Assembly: GCA_032768795.1 (NCBI GenBank)
Contig: CP136494.1
Coordinates: 1,302,001 to 1,366,000, forward strand
DNA length: 64,000 nt
Source of the DNA: Tremella fuciformis
Lineage: Eukaryota > Basidiomycota > Tremellomycetes > Tremellales > Tremellaceae
Reading direction: 5' to 3'
This document shows, in pieces, positions 33,367 through 49,642 of this stretch (the stretch's first letter is position 1; each line of letters opens with the position of its first letter). The translations under genes were made by a program, and so were the position numbers. The notes beneath the pieces were generated by a model, which was given only the letters and a program-made list of their open reading frames with translations, did not search any database and was not told where the DNA came from.

Positions 33367-33956
33367 GCAGGTTTTTGCAGGCCAATTTGATGCGCGTTGC
33401 GCTTCTTTTTCTTGTGTAGAGCTCATCATTGTCGATCAGCCAGCTCAAATGGGTTTTGTGAGTGTATTCATGGATCATTAATGGAAGCGGAACAAAATTG
33501 TGCTCAGTCTGGGAAAAAAGAGGCAGCAGATGTCAAAAAGAGCCTGTAAAGCCCTGTTGCCTTGACTGGGCTTGCACTTTCAGCCTCTCACAGGGGCACA
33601 TGGAGAGAGTGTACTTTTACAACCGCGTAATACCACCTTTGCTGTCTCAATTTCCCACGCGCGTGTCCGGGCCTGTATGTATCCAAAATCAGATCGAGTG
33701 ATTCAAGTCGCCCCGTGTGTCATGTCGCCGACTGATCCTTGCGCTACGAGGTTCGAGGTGGTCCGGAGCTGTCTGCCATCTTGACTCGTTACTTGCAGAG
33801 GCGTGACAACGAACGAGAACGCACTGCCGAGAACAAGACTAAAGCTCGAACTCTGTTAAGCGCGCTTCGGAGGCAAGCGCCCATTTATATCGTCGCTCCT
33901 TCTGCTCGTCCATACATCGTCGCAGGTTCAAGGTCTCAAACCTGAGAGGCCGAGAG
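33367..33956. other. Intergenic region between tRNA-Ser and arginase
   Basis: No gene recognised. A T-rich stretch after the tRNA (about 33406-33415, CTTCTTTTTC) could serve as the Pol III terminator. The rest is presumably the arginase promoter and leader. Confidence 0.4.
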
Positions 33957-35361
33957 ATGCTCGGGCACGCATTTCGAGGCTCTCGGGCTGCGAGGCCGAC
34001 CGTTGTACCATGCTCAAGACATGTGGTACCTAAGCGCCCCATTGTCCTACCATCTCGCTGTACGTCGACCACTCATGGAACTTCCCCGGGACAATTCACC
34101 GTACACGGGACGCCCGACGGCAACACCGGGCCGACGCACGACTACAAGTATCTCACAAAGCCCGCGACCGTGGCTGTGGGGTCCTCACGTGCATATCACT
34201 GCTCTCTCGCTGACCACAGATCGTCGGGTGTCCTTTCAGCGGCGGACAGGGGAGAGCCGGGGTCGACCTCGGGCCGAACGCGCTCATCGATGCCGGCCTG
34301 GTGGACCAGCTCGCCAACCTCGGCTGGGAGGTGTACTACGAGTCATCTCTCAAGTTTGCCGAGATTCCATATAACCCTGTCCGGCCCGGCTCGAAGACGG
34401 CGGTCGGGCAGAGGCTGCCGGATCCCGACATTGGGAATATGAAGAAGCCCCGCCTGGTCAGTGCGGTGTGCGAGATGGTCGGCAAGGAGGTGGGCGGCAT
34501 CGCACAGAAGGGCTGGCTTCCCTTGACCCTCGGCGGAGATCACTCCCTGGTGCGTCGTCGTCCGCTGATATGACGGGCAACCGAGCTTATACCAGGCGAT
34601 GGGAACGATAGCCGGCAGCAAGTCCAAGTACCCGGACGCGTGTGTGATATGGGTCGGTCCCCATTGGCGCTCGAGGCGAGGCCGGCTCATTCCAGATCGA
34701 CGCGCATGCCGATATCAACACGCCCGACACGACCGACTCTGGGAATCTGCACGGGTGCCCGGTGTCTTTTCTGCTCGGCCTGACGGGCACCGATGTCGAG
34801 CCGTTCAACCGGTGGCTGAAGCCATGCCTCAAGCCCGATGAGCTGTAAGCATTCAGCTGGTATGACCGGACGAGGCTGAGCACAGCGTGTACATCGGCCT
34901 GCGCGACATTGACCCCGGAGAGAAGAAGATCTTGCGGGAACATGGGATCAAGGCGTTCTCAATGCACGAGGTGGACAAGTATGGGATAGGCCGTGTCGTG
35001 GACATGGCCCTGGATCACATCAACCCGAACCGCACAAAGCCCATCCACCTCAGCTTTGACGTCGACGCGCTCGACCCGACCGTTGCGCCGAGTGAGTCAC
35101 TCATCCAAAGTAAGTGCTGACGGCAGGTACGGGCACACCGGTCCGTGGTGGACTGAGTTTCCGTGAAGGACACTATATCACCGAGGCGGTCGCAGAGACG
35201 GGACTGCTGGTCGCCCTCGACATCATGGTGAGTGACCTCATCATGCCTCAGCTAACAGGCAGGAGGTGAACCCGTCTCTGGTCGACGCGCCATCCGCCTC
35301 CCAAACCATCGCGGTCGGCTGCTCGTTGACCCGTGCAGCCCTAGGCGAGACACTGCTGTAG
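33957..35361 (+). CDS. CAR1: Arginase
   Basis: Hydrolyses arginine to ornithine and urea, with a binuclear manganese centre. The ATG at 33957 is the only in-frame Met before the conserved core, and the extra Arg-rich leader could be a targeting signal or a mis-set start. Exon 1 ends ...KPATVA before a GTGGGG donor; the next exon reads [48 protein letters not shown], the [13 protein letters not shown] region, [11 protein letters not shown] and [11 protein letters not shown] follow, with Asp/His metal ligands all present. The C-terminus is [14 protein letters not shown], stop at 35361. It is convergent with the Stu2-like gene, 108 bases apart. Confidence 0.93.
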
Positions 35362-35469
35362 CTCCACTCACACAATTGTCAACGTGCCCAAATCAATGCA
35401 TTGCATGGTCGATTACAGAATGTGACTGGTGCCCATGCTGAGAGATTCCCACGAGAATAGATACATTTA

Positions 35470-38400
35470 CTAGTCGATCGACGAGTCCAGAGCTTGCGGC
35501 TGGTCGATCTCGCGGAGGGGTTCACCCGGACTGCCGCCCGCACTGCCCGTCTGGCTGGCGCCCAACCCTCGGTTGAACAAAGCCTTGTACGCCGAGAGCT
35601 GATCGTCTATCGGTGCGCTCTTGTCCACGGCCACGCTGCTTGGCCGAGGTCCGGCTGCCAATGATCGTCGAGGTGCGGGCTTTGAGGCGGGCAATGTCAC
35701 TGGTCGGCCGGGGGAACGAACGGGAGAGACCGTCTCTCTTGCCGCGGGAGGCGAGGCGGCCGCTTTACGTTGCTCGAGTGCACGGCGGACGTAGATCTGG
35801 ACGGCATCTGACAGGTGAGCGGAAATGGCTTTCTGCACTTCCACCTCCTTGTCCGGGTTTGCCGTGATGTACGCGTGCACTTTGTCCAGCTGAGACTTTT
35901 GATTGTGCGATCCGAGACCCTTTATGAGCGCCTCTGCTTCAGAGGTCGGTTCCTCGACAGGGGTCACTGGACTCAGCCCACGGGGAGCGAATCCAGCTGA
36001 CAAGTAGTCTTGCGGCGGAGAGTTCTCGGTGTTGCCATTGCCATTCAAAACAGGCAGCAAAGGGCTCCGGTTTCGATGTCTGTTCTGAGCCGCGGCAGCT
36101 TCATCCTTGCCGACTTGGAGGATCAGCTACACCCTACTGACGAAGTTCAACCCACGAAGGCGGAAAATGTACGAGTAGACGATAGTGTCCGCCGCTCTGT
36201 CCCCAAACTCTGCCCGGAGAATGTCAAACACTTCCTGGTCGGTCTCCTTCGCATAGACTATTTGTCAGCCCGGCAAATCTGACAAGTTTTGCTCACTGAT
36301 GATGCGCTGCATGATCGTCTTGATCGTGCGAAGCGGCAGTTCCCCAAGCGCCACACCCTCTGCCTCTCGCTTTCTATACTCCATCGGATTGACGGCTTGC
36401 GTAAAGTCCTCCAGGATGTTTAGCATGGTGCCAGGCTGGACGCGACCATGACGAAGGTCATCGTCGATGACCCGACACCGCTTCCAGAGGCATTTCAAGA
36501 CCAAGTCCGCATGCGCGACCACCTCGCTGTCGTGCTCAGGTCTCGTTTGACTAAAGTCACCCGACAGGTCGATCAGTAGCCGGAACATGACCTTGAAGAC
36601 CAGATCCCGCTCCGCCATGGACATGATTTGAATCATGATTTGGTTCATAAAGCCCGCGAGCTCTTTCGGCGAACCACCCATGCGGTCGGCCTGCACAAGT
36701 CGTAACGAGAGGCAGTAGATCAGCGTGTAGATGTCGGCGTACTTGAGACGGCGCATCAGGTCTTGGTTGGCGGACAAGTTGTTTGTGGCTTGCAGTAGAT
36801 GCTTGACAAGACGGAATTTGGCCATATCGAGGAGATTGGTTGGAGGATTGAAGACCCGATCCAGCTCGTCGCACAGCGTGTCGACCAGAGTAGAAGTGCA
36901 CGATCGGAAAGCTTCCGAGTTGTTTAGCAGATGATCTTGCAGGGTCTTCAGTGCGTCCACAGAAGAATCGATGTCGTCCTGCCGTATCGCATCGATGGCG
37001 ATGAGTACATCATTCTGTGGCGGCGCATGACCGTTCGTAGGAAGCAGAGGAGGCAATTGCGGAGGAAGAGGAAGAGGCGCAGTGGGCCCAGACGTCTTGC
37101 GAAGCGGTTGCAAGGCGGGTTTCGACGTGCCGAATGCATCGGGAGGTCCTGTCTGTGTCGTTCGCGGCAGCGAAGACATTGCGGTCTTTCTCGGCGCGGG
37201 TGAAGGGATTGCTGAACGAGGCTTCGAACCACTCGCGACTGGCAGATTCCGAGGTTCTGGAGACTCGGCGCGCATGACGCTTGTCTTTGGCAATCGAGAC
37301 AACCCGGGACTGGCTGAGCCCAATGGGCGCTGTAATCTGGAAGGTGACCCCTCGGTGGGAATGGCAGATGCGGATACCTTTGCCACGATGGGCAGACCAG
37401 TCGACGAGCTCGTCGGCTTGCTTGCCGCCATAGTGGCTCGGCGATTGGCTAACATGTCTTTGGACGCCGCGGGCATGCCGTCCACAACTTGCTGTAATGC
37501 TGGAGACGAACCTTGTATTTGAAGCAATCTGCCATTAGCATCGGCCGACATGAAGCTGCGATCACTCACGCCATCAAGCTGAGAGCTGCCTGTCTTGTAC
37601 CGCTGTCCGAGATACACTTGGCGACTGTTTCGTAGAACCCGCGCTCGTCCTTGATCCGGAGGATTGATCCTCGGCGCTTGTACGCTTTCTCGATCAACTG
37701 CAGTGCCTCATTCTTGCACGTCTTCCCGGCAGATTTGTCATCTAAGCCATATTGCACCAAAAGACCGAGAATCTGTGAGGTGGCCGTGACCGTTCCGAGT
37801 GCATCGAAAATCGGCTGTAGCTTTGGAACGAACTTGGCATCACCGAGCTGGGTGTCAGTGATCATCCACGCGACTGTCGCGGACTCACCTTGAAGACGAG
37901 AGCCGGGACGAATAACTTGACCTCGGCGTCTCCTAATCGCTCATTCAACCGAGTCATGGTCTCGACGACCCGACTAATGACCTCCAAACACCGATTGTTA
38001 AGCTGACTGTTGTTACCAAGTAACCGCATTGCCGCATACTTGAGAGCCAGATCAACATTCGCGACCTGTCTTGCACCGACTTCAGCTTCATCGAGCTCGT
38101 ACGTGGTAGCCGCTTGATCCGAGTAGAAATCCGCGATCGAGGTCAGAGCCGCCATGAAGTCTTCCTCTGCACGATGGTCTTTGCTGAAAAGTTGCGCGTA
38201 GGTCTCTGACGGGACATTTAGCTCCATCTGCTGCGCGAGATAGTCCGACAAGTCGGCCTTCGGATGAGGCGAGGGATCCAATACCCAACGAGAAGTATCC
38301 TTCTTCAATCGCAAGAGCCGCGCGTCGGGGTTGGCAGACGAGAACGGCACAGATCGGCTCGAGCTTGCCGTAGGCACTGCGGAAGTGTTGTATGTCGCAG

Positions 38401-41400
38401 ACGTTGCCGGTCGAGGGAGAACGCGAGCTTTAGGAAGGCCAGTTGGACGATCGTCACCGGAGCTCAGACTGGAAGGCGGTCGCGTCACCGGCGCAGAGGA
38501 CAGCGCTTTCATAGCTAATGATCTGCCAGCGACGCCCACTGGACGAGTGGTAGGCGCAGGGCTCTTGAGTCGGGCAACTGGACTGCTGTTCGCCACGATT
38601 TTTGCAGAGGGGAGCTTGGCTCGAGGTGTCGCAGACGCTGCCGCCGAGACATCCGATGGCGCCAGTACTGACGGCTTTGATGGACCGGCGCCCGTGGCCG
38701 ATCTTGCGTTGTTGATCAGTGGCACGATAGTAGCCTTTGAGGCCGGTTTCAAACCCGAAGTCTGTTCCATGACGTATTCAAAGCCTGCGCTCGCCACAAC
38801 GAACGGCAGGACCGCTCCGCCAGCTTTGCGGACGTCGCCATTACGATCCTCAAGGCAAGACAAAAGTGGCGCAGCCAGCGGTGTCAGATCGGCGTGCGAG
38901 GAAGGAGGGTTCGTTTGTAGCCGTTCCGCAAGCCAACCGAGGACTGAAGATCGGAGAGCTGGGTTCGGATTCTCCAGACTCGTGGCCAGGCCAGCGTACA
39001 TGTGATCCAGGGCTCCGGCGGCGTCAGCCATTGCTGTAAGCGTGTTGACCGCCGCGGTCCTTGTAGTCGACTTTTGATCCGCACAGACACTACAGACCGG
39101 AGCGGTCAGCAGTCGGAGGTGCTTGTCGAACGGCTGACCCATGCCCAATGCGATTTTCGAGATGATGCTCAATGCCAAAATCTTCACCGCCAAATTGGTA
39201 TCCGCCATGGCCTTTTTCAAGACAGCGCCCACCTCGCCCATGTTTGGCTTGAGGCGAGAGTTGGACTTTACCTCGAGCAACCCCGACAATGCTTCGAAAG
39301 CCTCCTTGCGCACCTTCCAGGCCTCGCTTTTGGAATCTGCGATCAATGAGGTCGAGGCTACTAGCTTGTCGAGGTCCACGCGGGGGATGAGATCATCTAG
39401 CGGGTCCGCACCTCCCTTGCTGGCTTTGCCGGGCCCGGCGGAGGCTTCGCGTAGGTCTGCTTGTTGACGAGTCGCTTCGGGTGGGGTTTGGCCAGCAACC
39501 TTGTCGAACTCGGAATTGATTGTCGAAAGCAATTGAGGATTCAGATCTTCCAGAAAACCCGAGATATCCGCTCCGACGAAGATCTTGACTGTGACCAAGG
39601 CTTGCGTTGCACTGGACCGGACAGCCGCATTTGGCGAGCCAAGACCTACTTTGAGAAAACCGATCATCTCGCGCAAAGGAATGCCAGCGATGCCAAAGTC
39701 GATGAGCTGCTGCTTGATCCAACCTAGTGCATCGGCCTGAGCTTTGGGCGCCTTTTGCTTTGTCATGGGCTCATATGCTCATCGTCAGGCTTGTCATAAC
39801 GACCAGGTGAAAAGTCTTACATTGACCAAGAACGAAAGCCAAGGATATTTTCTCCGCAAAGGCGGTCAGCGCCTCACCGGATGGCTTCTTCAGTTTAATG
39901 TCACCCAATTTGTCCGTCAAGGGGCCAATGGCCAGAGCGGCGGCCGCTCGACCAAAAGTGGGGCTTCTCTCGGCCGTCAATCTCATAACCTCGTACACTT
40001 TGGCGGACACCTTTAAAGTGAGTGTGTGCAAAGATGCGGGCGTTCGCACCAACCTGAAAGTTCTTCTCGCCCCAGCCCGGTGTCTTCGCGAGGAATCGCA
40101 TCATGACCTCGGCGTCAACGCTTTGAGCCCCACCATCGGAAATCCAGGTGAGAAGCTCCTCTGCCGCTTCGAGTCTGACCTTCCAGGCAGAATCGGCGAG
40201 CTTGGCGTGGTAGTCGGCCGGAATGAGCTGCTCGGCTTGGGCAGCCGCGTCTTCTGGCGTGAAGCGATACTTGATCGGGTCCGATGGAGACACGGCCAGC
40301 GTCTTGGAGGATCCAGCCTTCGATGTGGATGGTACTGCTGATTTTGCCGAGGTGGCTGCGGGCTTTGAGGGGCCGGCAGCGGTGATGGGCGGTTTACGAG
40401 CGATTGGGGCAGGTCGAGTAGGAGACGTCGAACCGGAACTGGGAGCAGGGGGCTTTGTGGTGGCTGCTTTGGCTCCTCCAAATCGTGCCGGCGGAGCTCT
40501 CGCGGGCGGCGCGAAATCGCTTACGAGCTCGTCAGAGTCAAACTTTGCTGACGGTTTGGCTGCAGGCGAAGCCATGGTCTTGGCAGGTCGAATAGGAAAC
40601 GATGATGGCCCAGAAGAGGAACTTGATGGGCTTGGACGAGTCGCCACTTTACTCGGAGGCGCAGCCTTCTGGACAGGTGCGGCAGCAGGCTTGGACCCGC
40701 CGGTCCGATAGCGGATCTCCGCCTTTTCGAAGGCATCTTTGACCTTGGCCAATTGCAGATCTCCCACACCATCGAGAAAGGGATTGAAAAGCCGCTCTCC
40801 CAAAATCTTCATCATCGTGCCCAAACAGTCTGCCGCGGATGTCCGGACAGGCTCAGCGCTGTCACCCAGGAGAGCCACCAAGGACTCTGCAACGGGTTTG
40901 ATCTGATCTTTGCCGGGTGCATCCGTCGTCGTACACAGAGACCGATGCAGGAATTTGAGCGTGCCCTCCTTGACTTGAGGATTCTTCGACTTGAGTGCCG
41001 AAAGCACATCGTCGACAATGTCTTGCAAGCTCGTCTACCAGTGAGCCCATGCTCGAAGGAGATGAGAAGACTTACACTGGCGAACATGGCGTCCAACGAT
41101 TTCCCCAGAGCCTCCACGACATTCGCCTTGCGCTCCTTCAATCGCTCCAGTTGTCCAGGCATGGTCACACTCCGATAGCGACCAAAAGGGTGTCCCATCC
41201 CCTTGCATAAGCCTTCCAGAAGTTTCGCAGCTTCCATGACCACATTGACGTTCATGTCGCTTTTGCATTTCGCGCCCAGAGTGGACGCCAGTGGGCCGTA
41301 TGCGTCGACATTGGAGTCTGATATGCGCCCGTTTTGTGGATCGGCCAGAACCAAGTTGCAAGCTTCGAGGGCCTCCAGACGCTCTTTCCATTTCGATGAG

Positions 41401-42507
41401 GCGAGTAGATCCATCAAGTCTGGCGGGAAGCTTTTCAGCACATTGACCGGGTCAAGAAAACTTCGCGGGTCGAGGGCTGCCGGCTCTGCTGCTTCCGCGA
41501 CCTCCTCAGCACCGCCAGGCCCTGCTTCCTCCCTCTCCCTTTGCGCCTTGCGAGTGAAGCGGGCGGGTTTCGCGCTTCCGCCCGGAGTAGTCTCGAAACC
41601 TTTCTGCAGTTCGGCCATTTGGACAGGCTTCAGGTCGGACAAGGAGGGCAGGAGGGCGTCTCCGAGGTAGGAATGTAGAGTGATAGCAAGCGACGTGCCT
41701 TCGGCTCGTACTGTCTTGTCCGAATGCGCAAAGATCTTGGGGATAGATTTGAGAATTGGCTTGACATTGCCCAGGGCGGGGATACCGAACGACCTGCGTT
41801 ATGAGCCCTGCTAACGCCGGGACGAAGACTCACTCGACCAGCTCTTTCAACGTGAGGACCGTTCCCGCGACTGCTTTCGGCTGTTTTGAGTCGAGTCCGA
41901 CGAGGACGTCCGTCTCGGCGAGTCAGCTGATGATCCCAGCCTCACTGGGTGCACACACCACGACTCCGTCGCCCGTGTTCTCTACCTCCACGTACATCGC
42001 GCAGAGGTCCCCTGCTTTCCGTTTCGTCCCGGCTCTCGTCGACCCGAGGCCCTTGTCCACCAGTGCGGGAACCACATCACTTCGTGTCCTGCGTGTCAGA
42101 CGAGCAAGTCGAATGGTCAAACACAAACCTGGCGCTCGTCTCCCCGCTGTATTGCACAATGGCTAGAACAGCCTCCACGCCCCTCTCCTGGGCGACAACA
42201 TTCGAATCTAGGCACCACCTCTTTCTGATGCGTCAGCGTAGCTCTGTGGCTCCGGGAAGAGCGCCCACAGCAATGTTCCATCAGACACGTATGGTCGGAA
42301 GAAAGGGTCGGAATCTGAAGCTGTCTTTGCTGATTTTGCGATGACTTCGGTATATGCTGATACACGGGCTTTCCAATTCTGCTACATCAGCCCAAGTTCG
42401 CAGTGATGGGTGTCACAGCGTCCCAATGTCATGCTCACCTTGTGCTGGCTACGTTCAATTATTGGAATTTGAGAAAAGTCCTCTTCCTGAGGCGGCTCTC
42501 CGTCCAT
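35470..42507 (-). CDS. STU2: Stu2/Dis1/XMAP215 family multi-TOG microtubule polymerase
   Basis: Binds tubulin through TOG arrays and promotes microtubule plus-end growth at spindle poles and kinetochores. The ATG at 42507 gives MDGEPPQEEDFSQIP, then NWKARVSAY, LDSNVVAQERGVEAVLAI and VPALVDKGLGSTRAGTKRKA, a typical TOG1. TOG2 (FPPDLMDLLASSKWKERLEAL, SDMNVNVVMEAAKLLEGLCKG) lies near 41450-40810. A Ser/Pro/Ala/Lys-rich basic linker follows, then a third TOG (SAWKVRLEAAEELLTWI) near 40200-39500, a fourth (SKSEAWKVRKEAFEALSGLLE) near 39350-38750, a second basic Ser/Pro linker, and a C-terminal helical region near 38250-36150 (VAHADLVLKCLWKRCRVIDDD, the HR region). The tail ends LDSSID at 35470. 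Four or more TOGs is the metazoan/basidiomycete form, longer than budding-yeast Stu2. About a dozen short introns. Confidence 0.88.
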
Positions 42508-42831
42508 CGCCAAAGAGGATGTCAAAGGACGTTGCTCGCGACGGGAATCGATTCAATGAGAAAGACCGTCCCTCTCCGTTGTGTCGCCTCTCGAACCGCA
42601 GAATATTCTATGTAGGGGTATATGACGACAGGACGAGTGGCAACAGCGAGCAGGCCAACCTTGTTGACGCGTTGGACCAACATCGGACCAGAGCGAGGTC
42701 CGAGCGCAAGCGGTGATCACCGCTCGAACCACGTGTCCGCGTCGATCACTTCTCGGTCCAGTGACAGCAATGTCTCCCGATAAGTGTCTTGCTTGCCTCT
42801 TTCACTTACTAGAGTGTCATACAACGGCACA

Positions 42832-45283
42832 ATGGCGACGCCACAGCTGCCGTCGAGGCCCAAATTGCTCGGCCGCAAGACGCAAAGGTCGGGGAGCAAG
42901 GACAAGAACGTTGTCATGGCCTCACACGGGCGCGCCCCGTGGTATGGCCCGGACGGCAAGAACGTAGAGGCGTATGTCATTGGCATCGCTGGTGGCAGCG
43001 CCTCGGGCAAGGTCAGATACACTCAATCTTCGGTGAGGTATGAGATGAACATTCAGACGTCCGTGGCGAGGTCGATACTGTCCGCGCTCAACTACATCCC
43101 GACTGTCTTGATCCTTTCGCAAGACGCCTTTTACAACGAACACACCCCGGAGGAGCTAGAGCTGGCGTTTCGAAATGAGCTCGACGTAGGCCAGTATCTA
43201 GCCTTGCCGGCGCATGGCGGATCTCGCTGATGGGCAGATCACCCCGACTCCATAGACACCGCCCTCTTTGCCAAAGTGCGCATCTTTCTCGGCGAATAGC
43301 CCATGCACTGATGGCCAGTGCTTAGCAGAGTTGAAGCAGGGGAAGGCGACAGAGGTTTGTCTGTCTCGGGCGTCACTGGGTCTTAGGCTGAGGGTTGCAG
43401 ATCCCAATCTATTCATTTGTACACCACCGTGCGCTCCGCTCGAGCTCCGAATGATACGGCGCTAAATGCCAGAGCGAATGCCAGAGAAGAAGTATCTGTA
43501 CGGCGCCAGCGTCATCATAGTGTAATCCGAAGCACATGAACGATTATTGAGCTGACACAGAAGGGAAGGCATCATGGCACTGGAGAGTCCCGAGATGCGG
43601 AAGCTGTACGATTTGAAGGTCTTCGTCGTGAGAGTCCTAGCTTGCCCTATCGGCTTACGCTGACGCGCAGAATTGCGATACCGACTTGATGTTGGCTCGG
43701 CGAATCAAGCGGGACGTGAAAGAGAGAGGACGAGATGTGGAGGGTATCTTAGATCAGGTGAGCCTCCCTTCTCTCGCATGTCAACGGAGACTCATAGCAA
43801 GTATCTACGCTTCGTCAAGCCAAGTTACGACAACTTCGTGCAGCCTTCGTCCAAATATGCCGACGTGGTAAGTCGGTGCCGATGTACACCCTCGTTGCCT
43901 GATCGTAGATCGTGCCCGGATCGTCCAATTCGGTCGCCATCGAGCTACTCGTCACACATATCAAAAGGCAGCTCGACTCGCGATCACTGCGATTTCGGAA
44001 TATGCTAGCTCGCATGGGAGAAGAAGAGAATAGAAAAGCGGTCGGGTCTCCCACCTCACCTGCGCACTCACCCACGGGGTCCGGCCTGCGCGCGGTCACT
44101 GTCCTGGAGCAGACAAATCAACTGCAGGTCAGTGTATCGGTCCCAGACCGGTCCGTCGCTTATGCATAGGGTATCTTGACAATCTTGCGGGACGAGACGA
44201 CCGAACGAGGCGACTTTATCTTTTACGCGGATCGCTTGTCCACACTCATCGTGGAGAGAGCTTTGACACTCATTCCATACGAGAAGCATGCCGTGCAAAC
44301 CCCGCTTGGAGTGGAGTACGACGGAATGGCCACGACAAGTGATGTAAGCCATGACAAGTAGAACTGAGGGCAAGCTCATGAGCAGCCACTGGTAGGTATA
44401 TCCATCTTGCGGTCCGGTGGTCCCTTCTCGCATGGCCTGCGTCGGGTCATTCGAGATGTGCAAATCGGCGCCATGCTCATACAGTCGGACCCAAAGACTG
44501 GGGAGCCATTGTTGCTGAGCAGTGATCTGCCGCAGTGCATCAAGCAGAGCAAAACTAGTGGGAGTGTGCGGGTTCTGTTGCTTGATTCGCAGGTGAGCTC
44601 TCACCGGTCATATTATCGAACTTGCTGATGGTGAGATGGGCACTGGAGCAGCAGCGAGTCAGACTTGCAAATTCTTTACTTCCGTGCGCAGCTGACGGCC
44701 AGTGATGGCCATCCGGGTCTTGCTAGATCACGGTATACCAGGTTTGCCGGAGCATTCGGACCAAACATAAGCTAACAGGTCAGAAGAGAATATCATCTTC
44801 CTTGCCTTTTTGGTTTCCAGACAAGCGTTGCATGCGCTCTATCGCGTGTTCCCCTCAGTCCGAATAGTCACAGCAGCCATCGACTCTGGGCTGCACGAAG
44901 CCCAAGTCCCGCTCTCTTCGCCTACGATGGGCGAAGCTGCCGGGGAGGCGGACCTGTCGGTCACGTATGTAGATGCCGAACCGCACTCGGACACCGAAGA
45001 TGAGGAGACCATCGCGGGTGACGGGGATGTTCTTGAGGGTGCGGAGCCGGAAGGCTTCAAATTGCAGGTGTCGCGCGTTACGGATGAGCTGCGCTTTTCG
45101 CGCAAGAAACGGCGAGAATCGCTGCCTCCTGCCCTGAAACGCGCCTGGGTCGTCTCGCCAGGTAAGCCGCCGGGACTGGGTAGACGGTCAGCTAACGAGC
45201 AGGAATGGGCCATATCGGGCAAGCGGAATGCCGTGTGTGGCGGGTAGATGCTGACCAGCAGGGATCGGTATTATACATCATGA
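42832..45283 (+). CDS. URK1: Uridine kinase fused to uracil-phosphoribosyltransferase-like domain
   Basis: Pyrimidine salvage: phosphorylates uridine/cytidine. The ATG at 42832 (MATPQLPSRPK) precedes the P-loop GIAGGSASGK, which is split by an intron. LILSQDAFYNEHTPEEL and MRKLYDLKVFVNCDTDLMLARRIKRDV follow. The second half is UPRT-like: GILTILRDETTERGDFIFYADRL, ISILRSGG, RVLLLDSQ, FLVSRQALHALYRVFPSVRIVTAAID. An acidic insertion (VDAEPHSDTEDEETIAGDGD) interrupts the UPRT end. The correct terminus MGHIGDRYYTS is reached only with a GC-AG intron (donor GCAAGC near 45219) before the last exon at 45262. Two-domain uridine kinases are normal in fungi; whether the UPRT half is active cannot be told here. 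Confidence 0.88.
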
Positions 45284-45448
45284 CATTGACATGTCGTGGC
45301 TAGACACCTTGTTGTATCGAGCATTCGTGCAGCTGTGCATCACATCCCTTCTTCTCGCCTGTCATCAAGACGGTTACTGGTATAGTAGAGATGACGGCGA
45401 TGCATGGACAATCTGCTATATACAAGCGCTCTCCCCCCGCCGTGCAGT

Positions 45449-48339
<2,891 letters not shown>

Positions 48340-49642
48340 CTTCACCTGTCTTTCTTACAGTAGACTCGAAGTGATGTAGAAAGAGGGAAATGAAAAGGCA
48401 GGATTGAGAGAGAGTGCTCGTTGCTGCTGCTTTCATCTTGTAACCCCTTGAGAGCTGAAATTCCTTCGGACACACACGGTGATCTCCGGTCAACCCTCCG
48501 ACCATTTCGAGTTGATCCAAGCTTTACGTAATGTCTGTTGAGCGACGGTGATTTGCTAGATGGGATCTTTCGGGAGATCGGGTGCGAGGAAGAATGCATC
48601 TTTGTGGACCGTCTCTTCTCTTTGTTCTGCTGTGGCTCTTGCTCTCCCACTTGTGAAGACTGATGAGGGCGCCACACGCCGCCCCGTTGATGTTTGCTGA
48701 TGCCTGATGGTACCTGATTGAGGACAGTGAATACACTCAGCTCCGGCCGACGTCACAGCGCTGTGGCTGCCCTCCTTTGTCCCCTTGCACCGAGTCCCCC
48801 TCTGATCAGTCTGACCATGACACACACACGCGCCCTGCAGCTTTTGTGCCGCCCTAACGCCCCATCTGGGCCCCTCTGCGTTGCCCTTTGTATGGAGGAT
48901 GATCTGATTTGGCCATCACGAGTGGCGGGAACAATATCAGAGGCACTCGCGCCCCACATTCTTATGCTCTGACCGAGGAGGTAATAGGGCATAGTTCCAG
49001 CTACCGACGGCATTCACTCGTCGCCCCTCGTCGATCCATAACCACTTCATCATCGCTCCTCATCGACCATCGACACGATTTGAATACTGAAAGTCACACC
49101 TTTGAGCATCGCCAACCTGTGACATCGGAGTACTCTGTACTGTCGTAGCCGGCTCCGACACTGACCAAGACCCGGCAGCACCGCTTCGCCACCCATTCGA
49201 CACCTCTTCATCACCGCCTGGCCACCTCTCCCCGCTTTCACACTGCAGTATCGTGTCTAGCGCATTCCTGCTGCAACAGCAGTAGCCCGATTCATCTGGT
49301 CCCCCATTGTACTCTGCACTGCGCGGCGTCGTCAAGCGTGCCCGAGCACGTTCCCCGTCCTCGCTCCACCCACGACGCCTCCCCTAGACCCCCTCTCAAA
49401 CGCTTCTAGCTCCTATTGGATCACTCATAAACGTCGACCAGGCAACGGTCCCTGGTCCCCCTGCCCCGCCTCGCACCCAGCCTGCCCGAAGCACCGACCA
49501 CGAAGCAACAGTGACGCAAGACCTCCATCTTTGCTAGACCTATCAAATTTGCCGCATTCTCCCAAACGATGGTCAGTCTTCTTTCCCCGTCGTTCTCAAG
49601 ACCCAGCGCTGATACTCTCCCCTCCCCCCTCGCACGTTCGAC
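48340..49642. other. Divergent intergenic region, no gene seen
   Basis: Promoter and leader space between SPE3-LYS9 and the Gly/Met-repeat gene. Only short frames without domains. The half near 49643 is C/T-rich, like other leaders in this genome. An ATG at 49569 starts a short frame out of phase with the main start and could act as a uORF. Confidence 0.4.

Noticed and set aside
40223..40711. Plus-strand frame rich in Ala/Gly opposite the Stu2 linker
   Set aside because: Produced by the Ser/Pro/Ala linker codons of the real gene read backwards.
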